Notes under the pieces: model-generated
What the model was told of the DNA's origin: nothing
Seen by the model: only the letters and a program-made list of their open reading frames with translations
The model's database searches: none
Made by a program: the position numbers and the translations under genes
Part shown: piece after piece, positions 9,282 through 16,879 of the stretch
How positions within the stretch are numbered: the first letter of the stretch is position 1
Layout of the letters: every line of letters starts with the position of its first letter
Assembly: GCF_001444405.1 (NCBI RefSeq)
Contig: NZ_CP013187.1
Span: 1,736,001 to 1,800,000, forward strand
Source of the DNA: Pseudoalteromonas phenolica
Lineage (GTDB): Bacteria; Pseudomonadota; Gammaproteobacteria; Enterobacterales; Alteromonadaceae
Direction: 5' to 3'
DNA length: 64,000 bases

Positions 9282-9470
9282 ATGACGGATAAGAATAACG
9301 AACCAGGCTTTATTGCTGATTACCCACAATCTTTAATGCATGATCAAGAGTTGTTAATGAGTGCTAGAGCGTCAGCCCTAAAAGACTATTTTGCATCAAG
9401 AACGGCGTTTAATCTTAAAGTTGAGAGTAATAACGAGAATGGGAGTGATGAAAGTGAACAGGAGGTTTGA
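9282..9470 (+). CDS. Small hypothetical acidic protein, first of an overlapping pair
   Basis: A 62-aa ORF with ATG start and a weak GAAG nine bases upstream. The protein is hydrophilic with a strongly acidic tail (SDESEQEV) and no signal peptide or membrane helix; residues about 20-42 could form one helix. I do not recognise a family. The 3' end carries an exact AGGAGG (9460-9465) just before the stop, well placed to help ribosomes reinitiate on the next frame. It sits alone between trmO and a thioesterase gene, both on the other strand. Whether it is expressed cannot be told from sequence. Confidence 0.45.
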   Translation: MTDKNNEPGFIADYPQSLMHDQELLMSARASALKDYFASRTAFNLKVESNNENGSDESEQEV

Positions 9471-9753
9471 GCACAATATTGACGTTGTTTGCAGGAAGGT
9501 GACTTTAAAATATCGCTGTGAAGAATTGCACAGCTCTATTAGAGACTCACTTATTTCTAGAAAAATGAGGTTAAACGAATTAGGTACATTACTCCAAGAA
9601 GGGTTAGTGAGTCCGAGAAATTTTGAACTATTAATAGAAGAGCAAAAGTCATTATTAATTCATGATTTAAAAACCAACACACATAACCAACAACAAATAA
9701 ATGACATTGCAAATATGGCCATTTATGAATTTGCTAAACACTCTTTAAATTAA
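9448..9753 (+). CDS. Small hypothetical protein, second of an overlapping pair
   Basis: About 101 aa if started at ATG 9448 (ATG 9439 also possible; the frame stays open upstream to a TTG at 9391). It overlaps the preceding ORF by 23 bases in another frame. No candidate start has a good upstream Shine-Dalgarno, but a perfect AGGAGG at 9460 lies 12 bases before an in-frame ATT at 9478, which would give a 91-aa product. The protein is mixed-charge, predicted largely helical, with two Cys near the N-terminus (VVCRKVTLKYRC) and no membrane segment. Family unrecognised. It ends six bases before the convergent thioesterase gene. Confidence 0.5.
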   Translation: MKVNRRFEHNIDVVCRKVTLKYRCEELHSSIRDSLISRKMRLNELGTLLQEGLVSPRNFELLIEEQKSLLIHDLKTNTHNQQQINDIANMAIYEFAKHSLN

Positions 9754-9759
9754 AACAAC

Positions 9760-10236
9760 TTATTCTTCAACAGTGCGATGAAGCAAGGATTCAGTTTCAA
9801 TCGCTATTTCTTTCATTTTGATTGCATATTGCTCTAACTTTTTCTGTTCTTTTGTTTGTGCTTTAAATTGAGGCACTGGTACAGGGTAGCCTGCTTTATC
9901 CATCGCAATAAAGCTAATAATGCAGTGATTACTTTCAGATAGAATATTGTTTTGCGGGTCGCCACATTTTACGCGAATGAAAATTTGCATGCTTGTTTTT
10001 CCGGTATGTGCAATTTGCGCTGTGACTTCAACAACTTGACCAACTAGTATAGGGCGTTTAAATCTAACGCCAGCGACTGATACTGTGACACAATAGCTGC
10101 CACTCCAACCTGCTGCACACGCATAGCCGGCTTGATCTATCCATTTCATCACAATGCCACCATGCACTTTACCACCAAAGTTTACGTCTGTGGGTTCTGC
10201 CAAAAATCTAAAAACAAGTTCAGATTGCTGATTCAT
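9760..10236 (-). CDS. Acyl-CoA thioesterase, hotdog fold
   Basis: Cytoplasmic protein of about 158 aa that should hydrolyse acyl-CoA to free acid and CoA. The hotdog core is visible: FGGKVHGGIVMKWIDQAGY (about 22-40) with the conserved His-Gly-Gly and Asp of the ACOT/YciA type, then VRFKRPILVGQVVEV, and a final strand ISFIAMD. Start ATG 10236 is preferred over TTG 10245. It is separated from the ETF-QO gene upstream by that gene's terminator, so it is probably transcribed on its own. The acyl-chain preference is unknown. Confidence 0.85.
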   Translation of the reverse strand: MNQQSELVFRFLAEPTDVNFGGKVHGGIVMKWIDQAGYACAAGWSGSYCVTVSVAGVRFKRPILVGQVVEVTAQIAHTGKTSMQIFIRVKCGDPQNNILSESNHCIISFIAMDKAGYPVPVPQFKAQTKEQKKLEQYAIKMKEIAIETESLLHRTVEE

Positions 10237-10290
10237 ATGTTTCAACCTATTGCGATTAATATTATAAGTATAGTCAAGAGGCTGTAAAAC

Positions 10291-10313
10291 GAAAAAAGGG
10301 CCTTTAGGCCCTT
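10291..10313 (-). terminator. Intrinsic terminator of the ETF-QO gene
   Basis: On the minus strand, AAGGGCC-TAAA-GGCCCTT is followed by a T-run, about 28 bases after the ETF-QO stop codon. Confidence 0.85.
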
Positions 10314-10340
10314 GTGCAATTTAGGAGTAACTCTATAAGT

Positions 10341-11987
10341 TTACATATTTGGGTAGTTTGGACCACCGGTTCCTTCAGGCGTCACCCAAGTGATGTTTTG
10401 ACTAGGATCTTTGATGTCGCAAGTCTTACAATGGATACAGTTCTGGGCATTAATAACAAACTGTTTCTCACCCTCATTTTCAGCAATTTCGTAAACACCT
10501 GCAGGACAATAGCGTTGAGCAGGCTCATCGAATTTTGCAAGATTAACGTTGATAGGTATTGCTATATCTTTTAACTGCAAATGGCAAGGTTGCACTTCTT
10601 CGTGGTTGGTATTCGATAAAAATACAGAAGATAACTTATCAAAGCTGAGCTTACCATCAGGTTTAGGGTAGCTAATTGTGTCACATTCACTTGCAGGCTT
10701 CATACATGCGTGGTCCAAGCTTGTATCTTTGAACGTAAACGGTAAAGAGCCATTAAAAAAGTTTTGATCTAGGGTGTTATATGCGCCACCTAAAATACTA
10801 CCAAACTTATGAATAACAGGACCGAAGTTACGTGATTGATATAACTCATCATATAACCAGCTTGATTTGAATAACTCGGCAAATGAACTTAAATCATCAG
10901 TCGGGTTTTCTTGCGCTAGAGCCTCTATAATTGCATCAGCAGCTAACATGCCTGATTTCATTGCGGTGTGATTACCTTTGATTTTGGCAAAGTTCAATGT
11001 ACCCGCATCACAGCCAATCAATAAGCCACCGGGGAAATGCATTTTAGGCAGTGAATGGAAACCACCTTTTGCAATAGCTCTTGCGCCATAAGCGATACGC
11101 TCACCACCTTCCAGTGTTTCTTTAAATACAGGATGGTGTTTCATTCGTTGAAATTCATCAAATGGACTCAAATGTGGATTCGAGTAATTCAAGTCAACGA
11201 TAAGGCCCACAACGACCTGATTATTCTCAGCATGGTACATAAATGAGCCACCTGTGGTATCGCCTGTTAGTGGCCAACCAGTGCCGTGTACAACTGTGCC
11301 TTCTTTGTGCTTACTTGGATCAATTTGCCATATTTCTTTAAAGCCTAAACCATAATGTTGTGGTGTTGCGTCTTTATCTAGTTCAAACTCTTTGATTAAT
11401 TGTTTACCTAAATGGCCGCGGCAACCTTCAGCAAATACTGTATACTTTGCTCTAAGTTCCATGCCTGGCATATAGCTATCTTTAGGCTGACCTTCTCTGT
11501 CTAGGCCCATATCGCCTGTGACAATGCCTTTAACTTGATTGTCTTCAATAATGAGAGAGTGGGCACTGAAACCAGGGAATACCTCAATACCTAAGCTTTC
11601 AGCTTGCTCAGCAAGCCAGCGACATACATTACCCATAGACACGATATAATTGCCATCATTCTTGAATGTCTTTGGGATCGCAAAATGAGGAATGCTGGTG
11701 GCGTTTTCTTCATTTTTGAATAGATATATTTCGTCTTCGGTGACTTGCGTATTTAAAGGTGCGCCTAAAGTTTTCCATTCAGGTAATAATTCATCCAGAG
11801 CTTTCGTTTCAAACACAGCACCAGATAAAATATGAGCACCGACTTCAGAGCCTTTCTCAACAACGCAGATCATTAATTCTTGTTCTTTTTGTTGTGCTTG
11901 TTGAGCCAGACGAATTGCACATGAAAGGCCTGCAGGTCCTGCGCCAACAATTACAACGTCAAACTCCATCGTTTCGCGTTCGACCAT
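10341..11987 (-). CDS. Electron transfer flavoprotein-ubiquinone oxidoreductase (ETF-QO)
   Basis: Inner-membrane-associated iron-sulfur flavoprotein of 548 aa that passes electrons from reduced ETF to ubiquinone during fatty-acid and branched-chain amino-acid oxidation. The N-terminal FAD-binding motif is DVVIVGAGPAGLSCAIRLAQ; VGLIVDLNY and the GGLLIGCDAGTLN stretch belong to the FAD and quinone parts. The C-terminal 4Fe-4S cluster ligands are visible in CPAGVYE and CIHCKTCDIKDP. ATG 11987 follows GAGGA. It is divergent from etfBA, its electron donor, and both sides are covered by LiuR-like dyads, so joint control is likely. Confidence 0.95.
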   Translation of the reverse strand: MVERETMEFDVVIVGAGPAGLSCAIRLAQQAQQKEQELMICVVEKGSEVGAHILSGAVFETKALDELLPEWKTLGAPLNTQVTEDEIYLFKNEENATSIPHFAIPKTFKNDGNYIVSMGNVCRWLAEQAESLGIEVFPGFSAHSLIIEDNQVKGIVTGDMGLDREGQPKDSYMPGMELRAKYTVFAEGCRGHLGKQLIKEFELDKDATPQHYGLGFKEIWQIDPSKHKEGTVVHGTGWPLTGDTTGGSFMYHAENNQVVVGLIVDLNYSNPHLSPFDEFQRMKHHPVFKETLEGGERIAYGARAIAKGGFHSLPKMHFPGGLLIGCDAGTLNFAKIKGNHTAMKSGMLAADAIIEALAQENPTDDLSSFAELFKSSWLYDELYQSRNFGPVIHKFGSILGGAYNTLDQNFFNGSLPFTFKDTSLDHACMKPASECDTISYPKPDGKLSFDKLSSVFLSNTNHEEVQPCHLQLKDIAIPINVNLAKFDEPAQRYCPAGVYEIAENEGEKQFVINAQNCIHCKTCDIKDPSQNITWVTPEGTGGPNYPNM

Positions 11988-12003
11988 ATTATCCTCACTT
12001 ATC

Positions 12004-12019
12004 TTGACGGTAGCGTAAA
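12004..12019. promoter_or_regulatory. LiuR-like operator, site 1 (ETF-QO side)
   Basis: TTGACGGTAGCGTAAA resembles the MerR-family LiuR motif (TTGACGT-N2-ACGTCAA-like). It is centred about 24 bases upstream of the ETF-QO start codon. A TAAACGTTTA palindrome overlaps its right end (12016-12025) and is repeated exactly at 12121-12130. Confidence 0.5.
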
Positions 12020-12175
12020 CGTTTAAATGTTTTATTGTGAACTAGCTATATGACGCAATCTTGATCTGGACCGCTATAAAATCACTCTGAACACATTAAA
12101 ATGGCTGACGGAATGCCAAATAAACGTTTATTTAAATATTAAGTTTTTTATAAGTTAATCTAAGGTTATTTTAGG

Positions 12176-12191
12176 TTGACGTTTACGTCAA
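12176..12191. promoter_or_regulatory. LiuR-like operator, site 2
   Basis: TTGACGTTTACGTCAA has 7-bp complementary arms around TT and is the best of three similar dyads in the ETF-QO/etfB intergenic region. LiuR is known in Shewanella and relatives to control branched-chain amino-acid, fatty-acid and ETF genes. Confidence 0.6.
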
Positions 12192-12224
12192 CAGGAAGTA
12201 GGCTGATTGCATTAAATAAATGTA

Positions 12225-12240
12225 TTGACGTTAGCGTCAT
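12225..12240. promoter_or_regulatory. LiuR-like operator, site 3 (etfB side)
   Basis: TTGACGTTAGCGTCAT is centred 40 bases upstream of the etfB ATG and 49 bases from site 2. TTGACG could double as a -35 element, as is usual for MerR-family sites that lie within the promoter spacer. Confidence 0.55.
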
Positions 12241-12271
12241 CTTCAAGAATTAACCAGATCATGGAGTAACT

Positions 12272-13024
12272 ATGAAAGTACTTGTGCCAATCAAACGCGT
12301 GATTGACTACAACGTCAAGGCAAGAGTAAAGCCTGATAACAGTGATGTTGATTTAACAAACGTAAAAATGGCAATGAACCCTTTCTGTGAGATTGCGATA
12401 GAAGAAGCAATCCGATTAAAAGAAGCGGGGATTGCGACAGAAGTAATTGCCGTGTCTATTGGTGATAAAGCTTGTCAAGAGCAGCTTCGCACAGCTCTAG
12501 CACTAGGTGCTGACAAGGCAATTCAAATTGATACAGATGCAAAGCTTGAATCAATTCACGTTGCTAAATTACTAAGCAAGCTTGTTGAGCAAGAGCAACC
12601 TGAACTAGTTATTCTTGGCAAGCAGTCGATTGATTCTGACAATAACCAAACAGGTCAAATGCTTGCGGCACTAACTGGTCGTAGCCAAGGTACATTTGCT
12701 TCAAAAGTGGTTGTTGAAGGTGGTAAAGCTTTAGTTACTCGTGAAGTTGATGGTGGTTTACAAACTGTCTCTCTATCACTTCCAGCTGTTGTAACAACAG
12801 ACCTACGATTAAATGAACCCCGTTATGCTTCTCTACCAAATATAATGAAAGCAAAGCGTAAGCCATTAGACGTGGTTGCAGCTGACAGCCTAGGTGTTGA
12901 TTTAGCACCTCGTACTGAGCTTTTAAAAGTTGAAGAGCCGGCTAAACGTGAAGCAGGTATCATTGTTGAAGATGTAGCAGAGCTTGTAAATAAATTAAAA
13001 ACTGAAGCTAAGGTGATCTCATGA
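12272..13024 (+). CDS. etfB: Electron transfer flavoprotein, beta subunit
   Basis: Cytoplasmic 250-aa subunit that binds AMP and docks acyl-CoA dehydrogenases. N-terminus MKVLVPIKRVIDYN and the segment ALGADKAIQID are typical of EtfB, as is the recognition-loop region DLRLNEPRYASLPNIMKAK (about 183-202) that carries the dehydrogenase anchor. ATG follows GGAG. It overlaps etfA by four bases (ATGA), so translation is probably coupled. It is divergent from ETF-QO with LiuR-like sites in front. Confidence 0.97.
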   Translation: MKVLVPIKRVIDYNVKARVKPDNSDVDLTNVKMAMNPFCEIAIEEAIRLKEAGIATEVIAVSIGDKACQEQLRTALALGADKAIQIDTDAKLESIHVAKLLSKLVEQEQPELVILGKQSIDSDNNQTGQMLAALTGRSQGTFASKVVVEGGKALVTREVDGGLQTVSLSLPAVVTTDLRLNEPRYASLPNIMKAKRKPLDVVAADSLGVDLAPRTELLKVEEPAKREAGIIVEDVAELVNKLKTEAKVIS

Positions 13025-13947
13025 GTGTATTAGTAATTGCAGAGCACGAGCAGGGCGCTCTTAAACCTGAAACAGCTAAAGTTATCAATGCAGCTGCAAA
13101 GATTTCAGACAATATCACAGTGTTAGTTGCAGGCCATTCAGTCGCAACTGTCGCTGAATCTGCTTCTAAAATCGCAGGTGTTACGGCAGTAATTGTTGCT
13201 GATAAGCCTGTGTTTGAACATCAGCTAGCAGAAAGTACTGCGGACTTAGTTGTGGAGCTTGCTGCTGATTATTCACATATTCTTGCGAGTGCTTCAACCA
13301 CAGGTAAAAACACTTTACCTCGTGTAGCTGCTTTACTTGATAAGTCGCAGATTTCTGAAATCATTGATGTTATTGATGCAGATACTTTCAAGCGACCAAT
13401 TTATGCGGGTAATGCAATCGCAACAGTTAAATCTTCAGAAGATAAAAAAATTATTACAGTGCGTGCAAGTGCATTTGATGCGCAAGGTGAGCAAGCTGCA
13501 GTTGCAATTTCAACTGTCGAAAGTGCTGCTGATAATACCCTTTCTGAATTTGTTTCTGTTGAACAAACTGAATCAGAACGCCCAGAGTTAAATGCTGCGC
13601 CTGTCGTGATTTCAGGTGGTCGTGGCATGCAGAATGGCGAAAACTTTGCGCTACTAAATGGTATAGCAGATAAACTAGGTGCTGCAATAGGTGCTTCACG
13701 TGCTGCAGTTGACGCAGGCTTTGTACCAAACGATATGCAGGTAGGTCAAACAGGTAAGATTGTTGCTCCAGACTTGTATATTGCAGTTGGCATCAGTGGT
13801 GCCATTCAGCATTTAGCGGGTATGAAAGACTCTAAGGTCATTGTTGCTATCAACAAAGACCCAGATGCACCGATTTTCCAAGTTGCTGACTATGGTTTAG
13901 TAGCAGACTTATTTGATGTGTTGCCTGAACTAGAAAACGCATTATAA
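13021..13947 (+). CDS. etfA: Electron transfer flavoprotein, alpha subunit
   Basis: FAD-binding 308-aa subunit of ETF. The N-terminal half is an alpha/beta domain. The C-terminal FAD domain shows VISGGRGMQNGENFALL (about 198-214), the SRAAVDAGF segment, VGQTGKIVAPDLYIAVGISGAIQHLAGM and the final INKDPDAPIFQVADYGLVADL. All conserved motifs are intact. The operon ends at the hairpin at 13971. Confidence 0.97.
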   Translation: MSVLVIAEHEQGALKPETAKVINAAAKISDNITVLVAGHSVATVAESASKIAGVTAVIVADKPVFEHQLAESTADLVVELAADYSHILASASTTGKNTLPRVAALLDKSQISEIIDVIDADTFKRPIYAGNAIATVKSSEDKKIITVRASAFDAQGEQAAVAISTVESAADNTLSEFVSVEQTESERPELNAAPVVISGGRGMQNGENFALLNGIADKLGAAIGASRAAVDAGFVPNDMQVGQTGKIVAPDLYIAVGISGAIQHLAGMKDSKVIVAINKDPDAPIFQVADYGLVADLFDVLPELENAL

Positions 13948-13970
13948 AAACAACAATAGTTTCTGGTTGT

Positions 13971-14006
13971 AAAGCCGCGCTCCATTCCATGGTCGCGGCT
14001 TTTTTA
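13971..14006. terminator. Intrinsic terminator after etfA
   Basis: AAGCCGCG and CGCGGCTT form an 8-bp stem around a 14-base loop, followed by T-rich sequence on the plus strand. It lies between convergent etfA and the chemoreceptor gene. Confidence 0.8.
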
Positions 14007-16751
14007 TTACACAGTAAATTGACTGACTAAGGCTCTCAGGTGTGAGGCTTGTTTATCTAAAGACGCCCCTGCATGGCTGGTTTGCTCAACAAGCGAGTTG
14101 TTTTGTTGGACACTTTGGTCAATTTGTTTTATTGCTATATTAATTTGCGACACGCCATTTGATTGCTCATTACTTGATAGCGCAATATCATTCATAAGTT
14201 TTGACAGGGTTTGTATGCTACTCACAATATCTCGTAGAGTATTGCCAGATTGCTCTGCAAGCATTAATCCATTATCAACCTTGTCAGCACTGTCTTTAAG
14301 TAAACCTGAAATTTCTTTAGCAGCGTCTGAGCTTCGCTGGGCTAATTGACGTACTTCGGCTGCAACCACAGCAAAGCCTCTGCCTTTCTCTCCAGCTCTT
14401 GCGGCCTCTACAGCAGCATTTAATGCAAGTAGATTAGTTTGAAATGCAATACCGTTAATGACTTCTATTATATTAGAGATTTCATTTGAGCTATCGCTAA
14501 TGGCTTTCATAGCAATAACAGTATTGTTAACTAACGTTCCGCCTTCAATGGCTTGTTTATCCGCATTTTGTGCATGCTCGTTTGCTGTTTGAGCGTGTTT
14601 AGTATTACTAGTTACCTTATCAGTAACTTCTCCCATAGAAACAGTTGTTTCCTCGATGGAAGCTGCCTGAGACTCTGTAGAAGAGTTTAAATCTTGTGTT
14701 GATTGGCTGATTTGAGCTGATGCTTTTGCAACAGTATTTGCTGTGTCATTTATTTCTGTCACCATTGAAGCTAAGTTTTCAATACTCTGATTGACTGAAT
14801 CTTTTAAATTCGCAAAGTCGCCAGAGTAGTTTCCTTCAATTTTTTTAGTCAAATCTCCGTGTTCCAATGCATTCATTACAGCGATACATGACTGTAGAGG
14901 GGTTGAGATGGCATCTAATGTATCGTTGATTGATGAAACGATAACTTTATATGCTCCTTGATGTAATTCGATATTAGCACGCTTTGATAATTCACCTGAG
15001 TTTGCTGCACTTGCTAACATTGACGTATCATTTAAGAGCAGATTTATGGCTTGTATACTGGTTTCAAAGCTGGTCAAGATTTTCTCAAAATCCCCATTAA
15101 ATTGTGTTTTATCTACACTAGGTATTTGGCCAATGGCAATGCTGTCTAAATATTGAGAGGTAAGTTGTACTGGTTGTATGATTGCATCAAGGGTTTGATT
15201 GATGCCTGTAATAATAGATTTAAATTCACCATTATGTGCGTCAGAATCAGCACGATGTGATAATTGACCAGCTAAGGCTGAATCAACTAAGAATTTTGAA
15301 TCAGAGATCAGTAAGTTAATTGCTTTTGAGCTTTGCTCCAACGATTGCTTTATTTTTAAAAAGTCACCAGAGTAGTTACCTTCAATTTTATCAGGTATTT
15401 CACCACGTGAAATGGCAGTGAGATATTTTTCTGTTTGTTGAACGGGCGAAACAATAGCATCAAGTAGCCGATTAATGCCTTTGCTCAGAGTCAGCATGAA
15501 GCCGTTTAAGTTGTGAACGTCTAACCTAGCGTCTAGCTGACCTGATACTGCTGAATTAATAATGTCGTCTACTTTATTTTCAGTATTTCTCTGTTCTGTT
15601 AGATCAATGAGTTCAACTACCACACCGATTACATTATTTTCATCATTTAATACTGGGCTTGCTGTAATATTCATGTAAACATGATCGATATTCATTTCGA
15701 ATTGAACTTGTTTGGTTTTCGCTTGCTTAAGGTGTTCTTCATAGTCACTCGACAATATTTGTATAATATTAGCCCCGGTCAGTTTTGGAGGGCTGTTGAT
15801 TAAACTTTGATAGCGATTGAACAGTTCGTTTGTTTGATTATTTGCGTAAATGATTTCATTGGTTTCTTTGTAAAGTAATACTGGTGAAGAGGCATTGTCC
15901 AATGCTTGTTTAATACGACCACTTTCTTCTGCTTGTAACTTTTGCTGAAGCATTTGTTGGGTTAATTGCTCGTTAGCTTGACGAATATTCGTTTGCATCT
16001 TGTCAAGAGAAGTAAGTAAAGCACCAATTTCGTCTTTACTAGTCGAACTGATTCTGTTCTCTAAATTTCCATTAGATATCTCAGTTGCGACTTGTGAAGC
16101 TAATTTTATAGGGCGTGTTATCCAGTGCTGAATTAATAAAGCCATGGTCACGATTACAATAAAAGAAACAGTTAAGGTGATTACAGTACTTTCAAAAATC
16201 GCAACTTCTTTTTCTGCGCGAAGCCTACTCACTGCGCTTTCAACATACTGATCTATAGATTGGTTTAATTCTTTCAAATGTTTTGCGGCTGCTCTATCTA
16301 TACCTTTTACGGCTTTATCTCCGTCTTGCGTATTGTAATTAGCATTCTTAAATTCAGACAAGCCAATACGATATAACTCGCCAAGTTTCTTGTGCTCGCC
16401 TTTAAAGCTATTGAGTTGCATCAGAATAGACTTGGGTAAATATGATCCAGACATCAGCTCTGAGGTTGATTTTTGTACAAAAGCTTCTTGTTCTTCGAAT
16501 TGTTTGAAATATTTGTCGAATTGTTCAGGGTTTTCACCACGAATAAGAATATTTTTCCACTCTTGAACCTGAGTTTTGAAAGTATTTAAGATGAGATTGA
16601 CTTTAAGTTGGGCACTTAACTCTTCTTGAATAAGTACATCATATTCTTGAGTTATATATTTAACGGAGTTAATTGCGAACATTGCGCTCATTAGTACTAA
16701 AGCAAGTCCACTAAATACAGTTGTTAATAACTTTGCTCTTACAGTCTTCAT
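14007..16751 (-). CDS. Methyl-accepting chemotaxis protein with PAS and stacked HAMP-like repeats
   Basis: Chemoreceptor of 914 aa. TM1 lies at about 8-28, a periplasmic helical sensor of about 160 aa follows, then TM2 near 185-207 and a canonical HAMP (RPIKLASQVATEI, DEIGALLTSL). A PAS domain covers about 275-390 (YKETNEIIYANNQ). Then comes a chain of HAMP-like units whose shared elements recur: N-x-LDAI-x-x-P, G-x-IP, GDF-x-K/I, AINLL, GxLSxRA. The C-terminus is a normal signalling hairpin (NLLALNAAVEAARAGEKGRG tip region) for coupling to CheA/CheW. ATG 16751 is chosen because AAGGA sits eight bases upstream; a TTG at 16775 is a poorer start. The ligand is unknown. It is monocistronic. Confidence 0.92.
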   Translation of the reverse strand: MKTVRAKLLTTVFSGLALVLMSAMFAINSVKYITQEYDVLIQEELSAQLKVNLILNTFKTQVQEWKNILIRGENPEQFDKYFKQFEEQEAFVQKSTSELMSGSYLPKSILMQLNSFKGEHKKLGELYRIGLSEFKNANYNTQDGDKAVKGIDRAAAKHLKELNQSIDQYVESAVSRLRAEKEVAIFESTVITLTVSFIVIVTMALLIQHWITRPIKLASQVATEISNGNLENRISSTSKDEIGALLTSLDKMQTNIRQANEQLTQQMLQQKLQAEESGRIKQALDNASSPVLLYKETNEIIYANNQTNELFNRYQSLINSPPKLTGANIIQILSSDYEEHLKQAKTKQVQFEMNIDHVYMNITASPVLNDENNVIGVVVELIDLTEQRNTENKVDDIINSAVSGQLDARLDVHNLNGFMLTLSKGINRLLDAIVSPVQQTEKYLTAISRGEIPDKIEGNYSGDFLKIKQSLEQSSKAINLLISDSKFLVDSALAGQLSHRADSDAHNGEFKSIITGINQTLDAIIQPVQLTSQYLDSIAIGQIPSVDKTQFNGDFEKILTSFETSIQAINLLLNDTSMLASAANSGELSKRANIELHQGAYKVIVSSINDTLDAISTPLQSCIAVMNALEHGDLTKKIEGNYSGDFANLKDSVNQSIENLASMVTEINDTANTVAKASAQISQSTQDLNSSTESQAASIEETTVSMGEVTDKVTSNTKHAQTANEHAQNADKQAIEGGTLVNNTVIAMKAISDSSNEISNIIEVINGIAFQTNLLALNAAVEAARAGEKGRGFAVVAAEVRQLAQRSSDAAKEISGLLKDSADKVDNGLMLAEQSGNTLRDIVSSIQTLSKLMNDIALSSNEQSNGVSQINIAIKQIDQSVQQNNSLVEQTSHAGASLDKQASHLRALVSQFTV

Positions 16752-16831
16752 CTTACTGTCCTTGAATTGTTTCAATTATATGAAGACTAGTGAAATATAA
16801 TATTAATTCAATGTTTTGTAAGGAATAAAAT

Positions 16832-16861
16832 AAAAAAAGGCCAATAAACTGGCCTTTTTTT
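16832..16861 (-). terminator. Intrinsic terminator after the TonB-dependent receptor
   Basis: AAAAGGCCA-ATAAAC-TGGCCTTTT carries A-runs and T-runs on both sides. It lies 19 bases after the receptor stop on the minus strand. Confidence 0.85.
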
Positions 16862-16879
16862 AGGGTAATTACTTTAAAG

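Noticed and set aside
9282..9753. Toxin-antitoxin reading of the small ORF pair
   Set aside because: No toxin or antitoxin motif, and charges do not fit the usual pattern; kept only as unrecognised.
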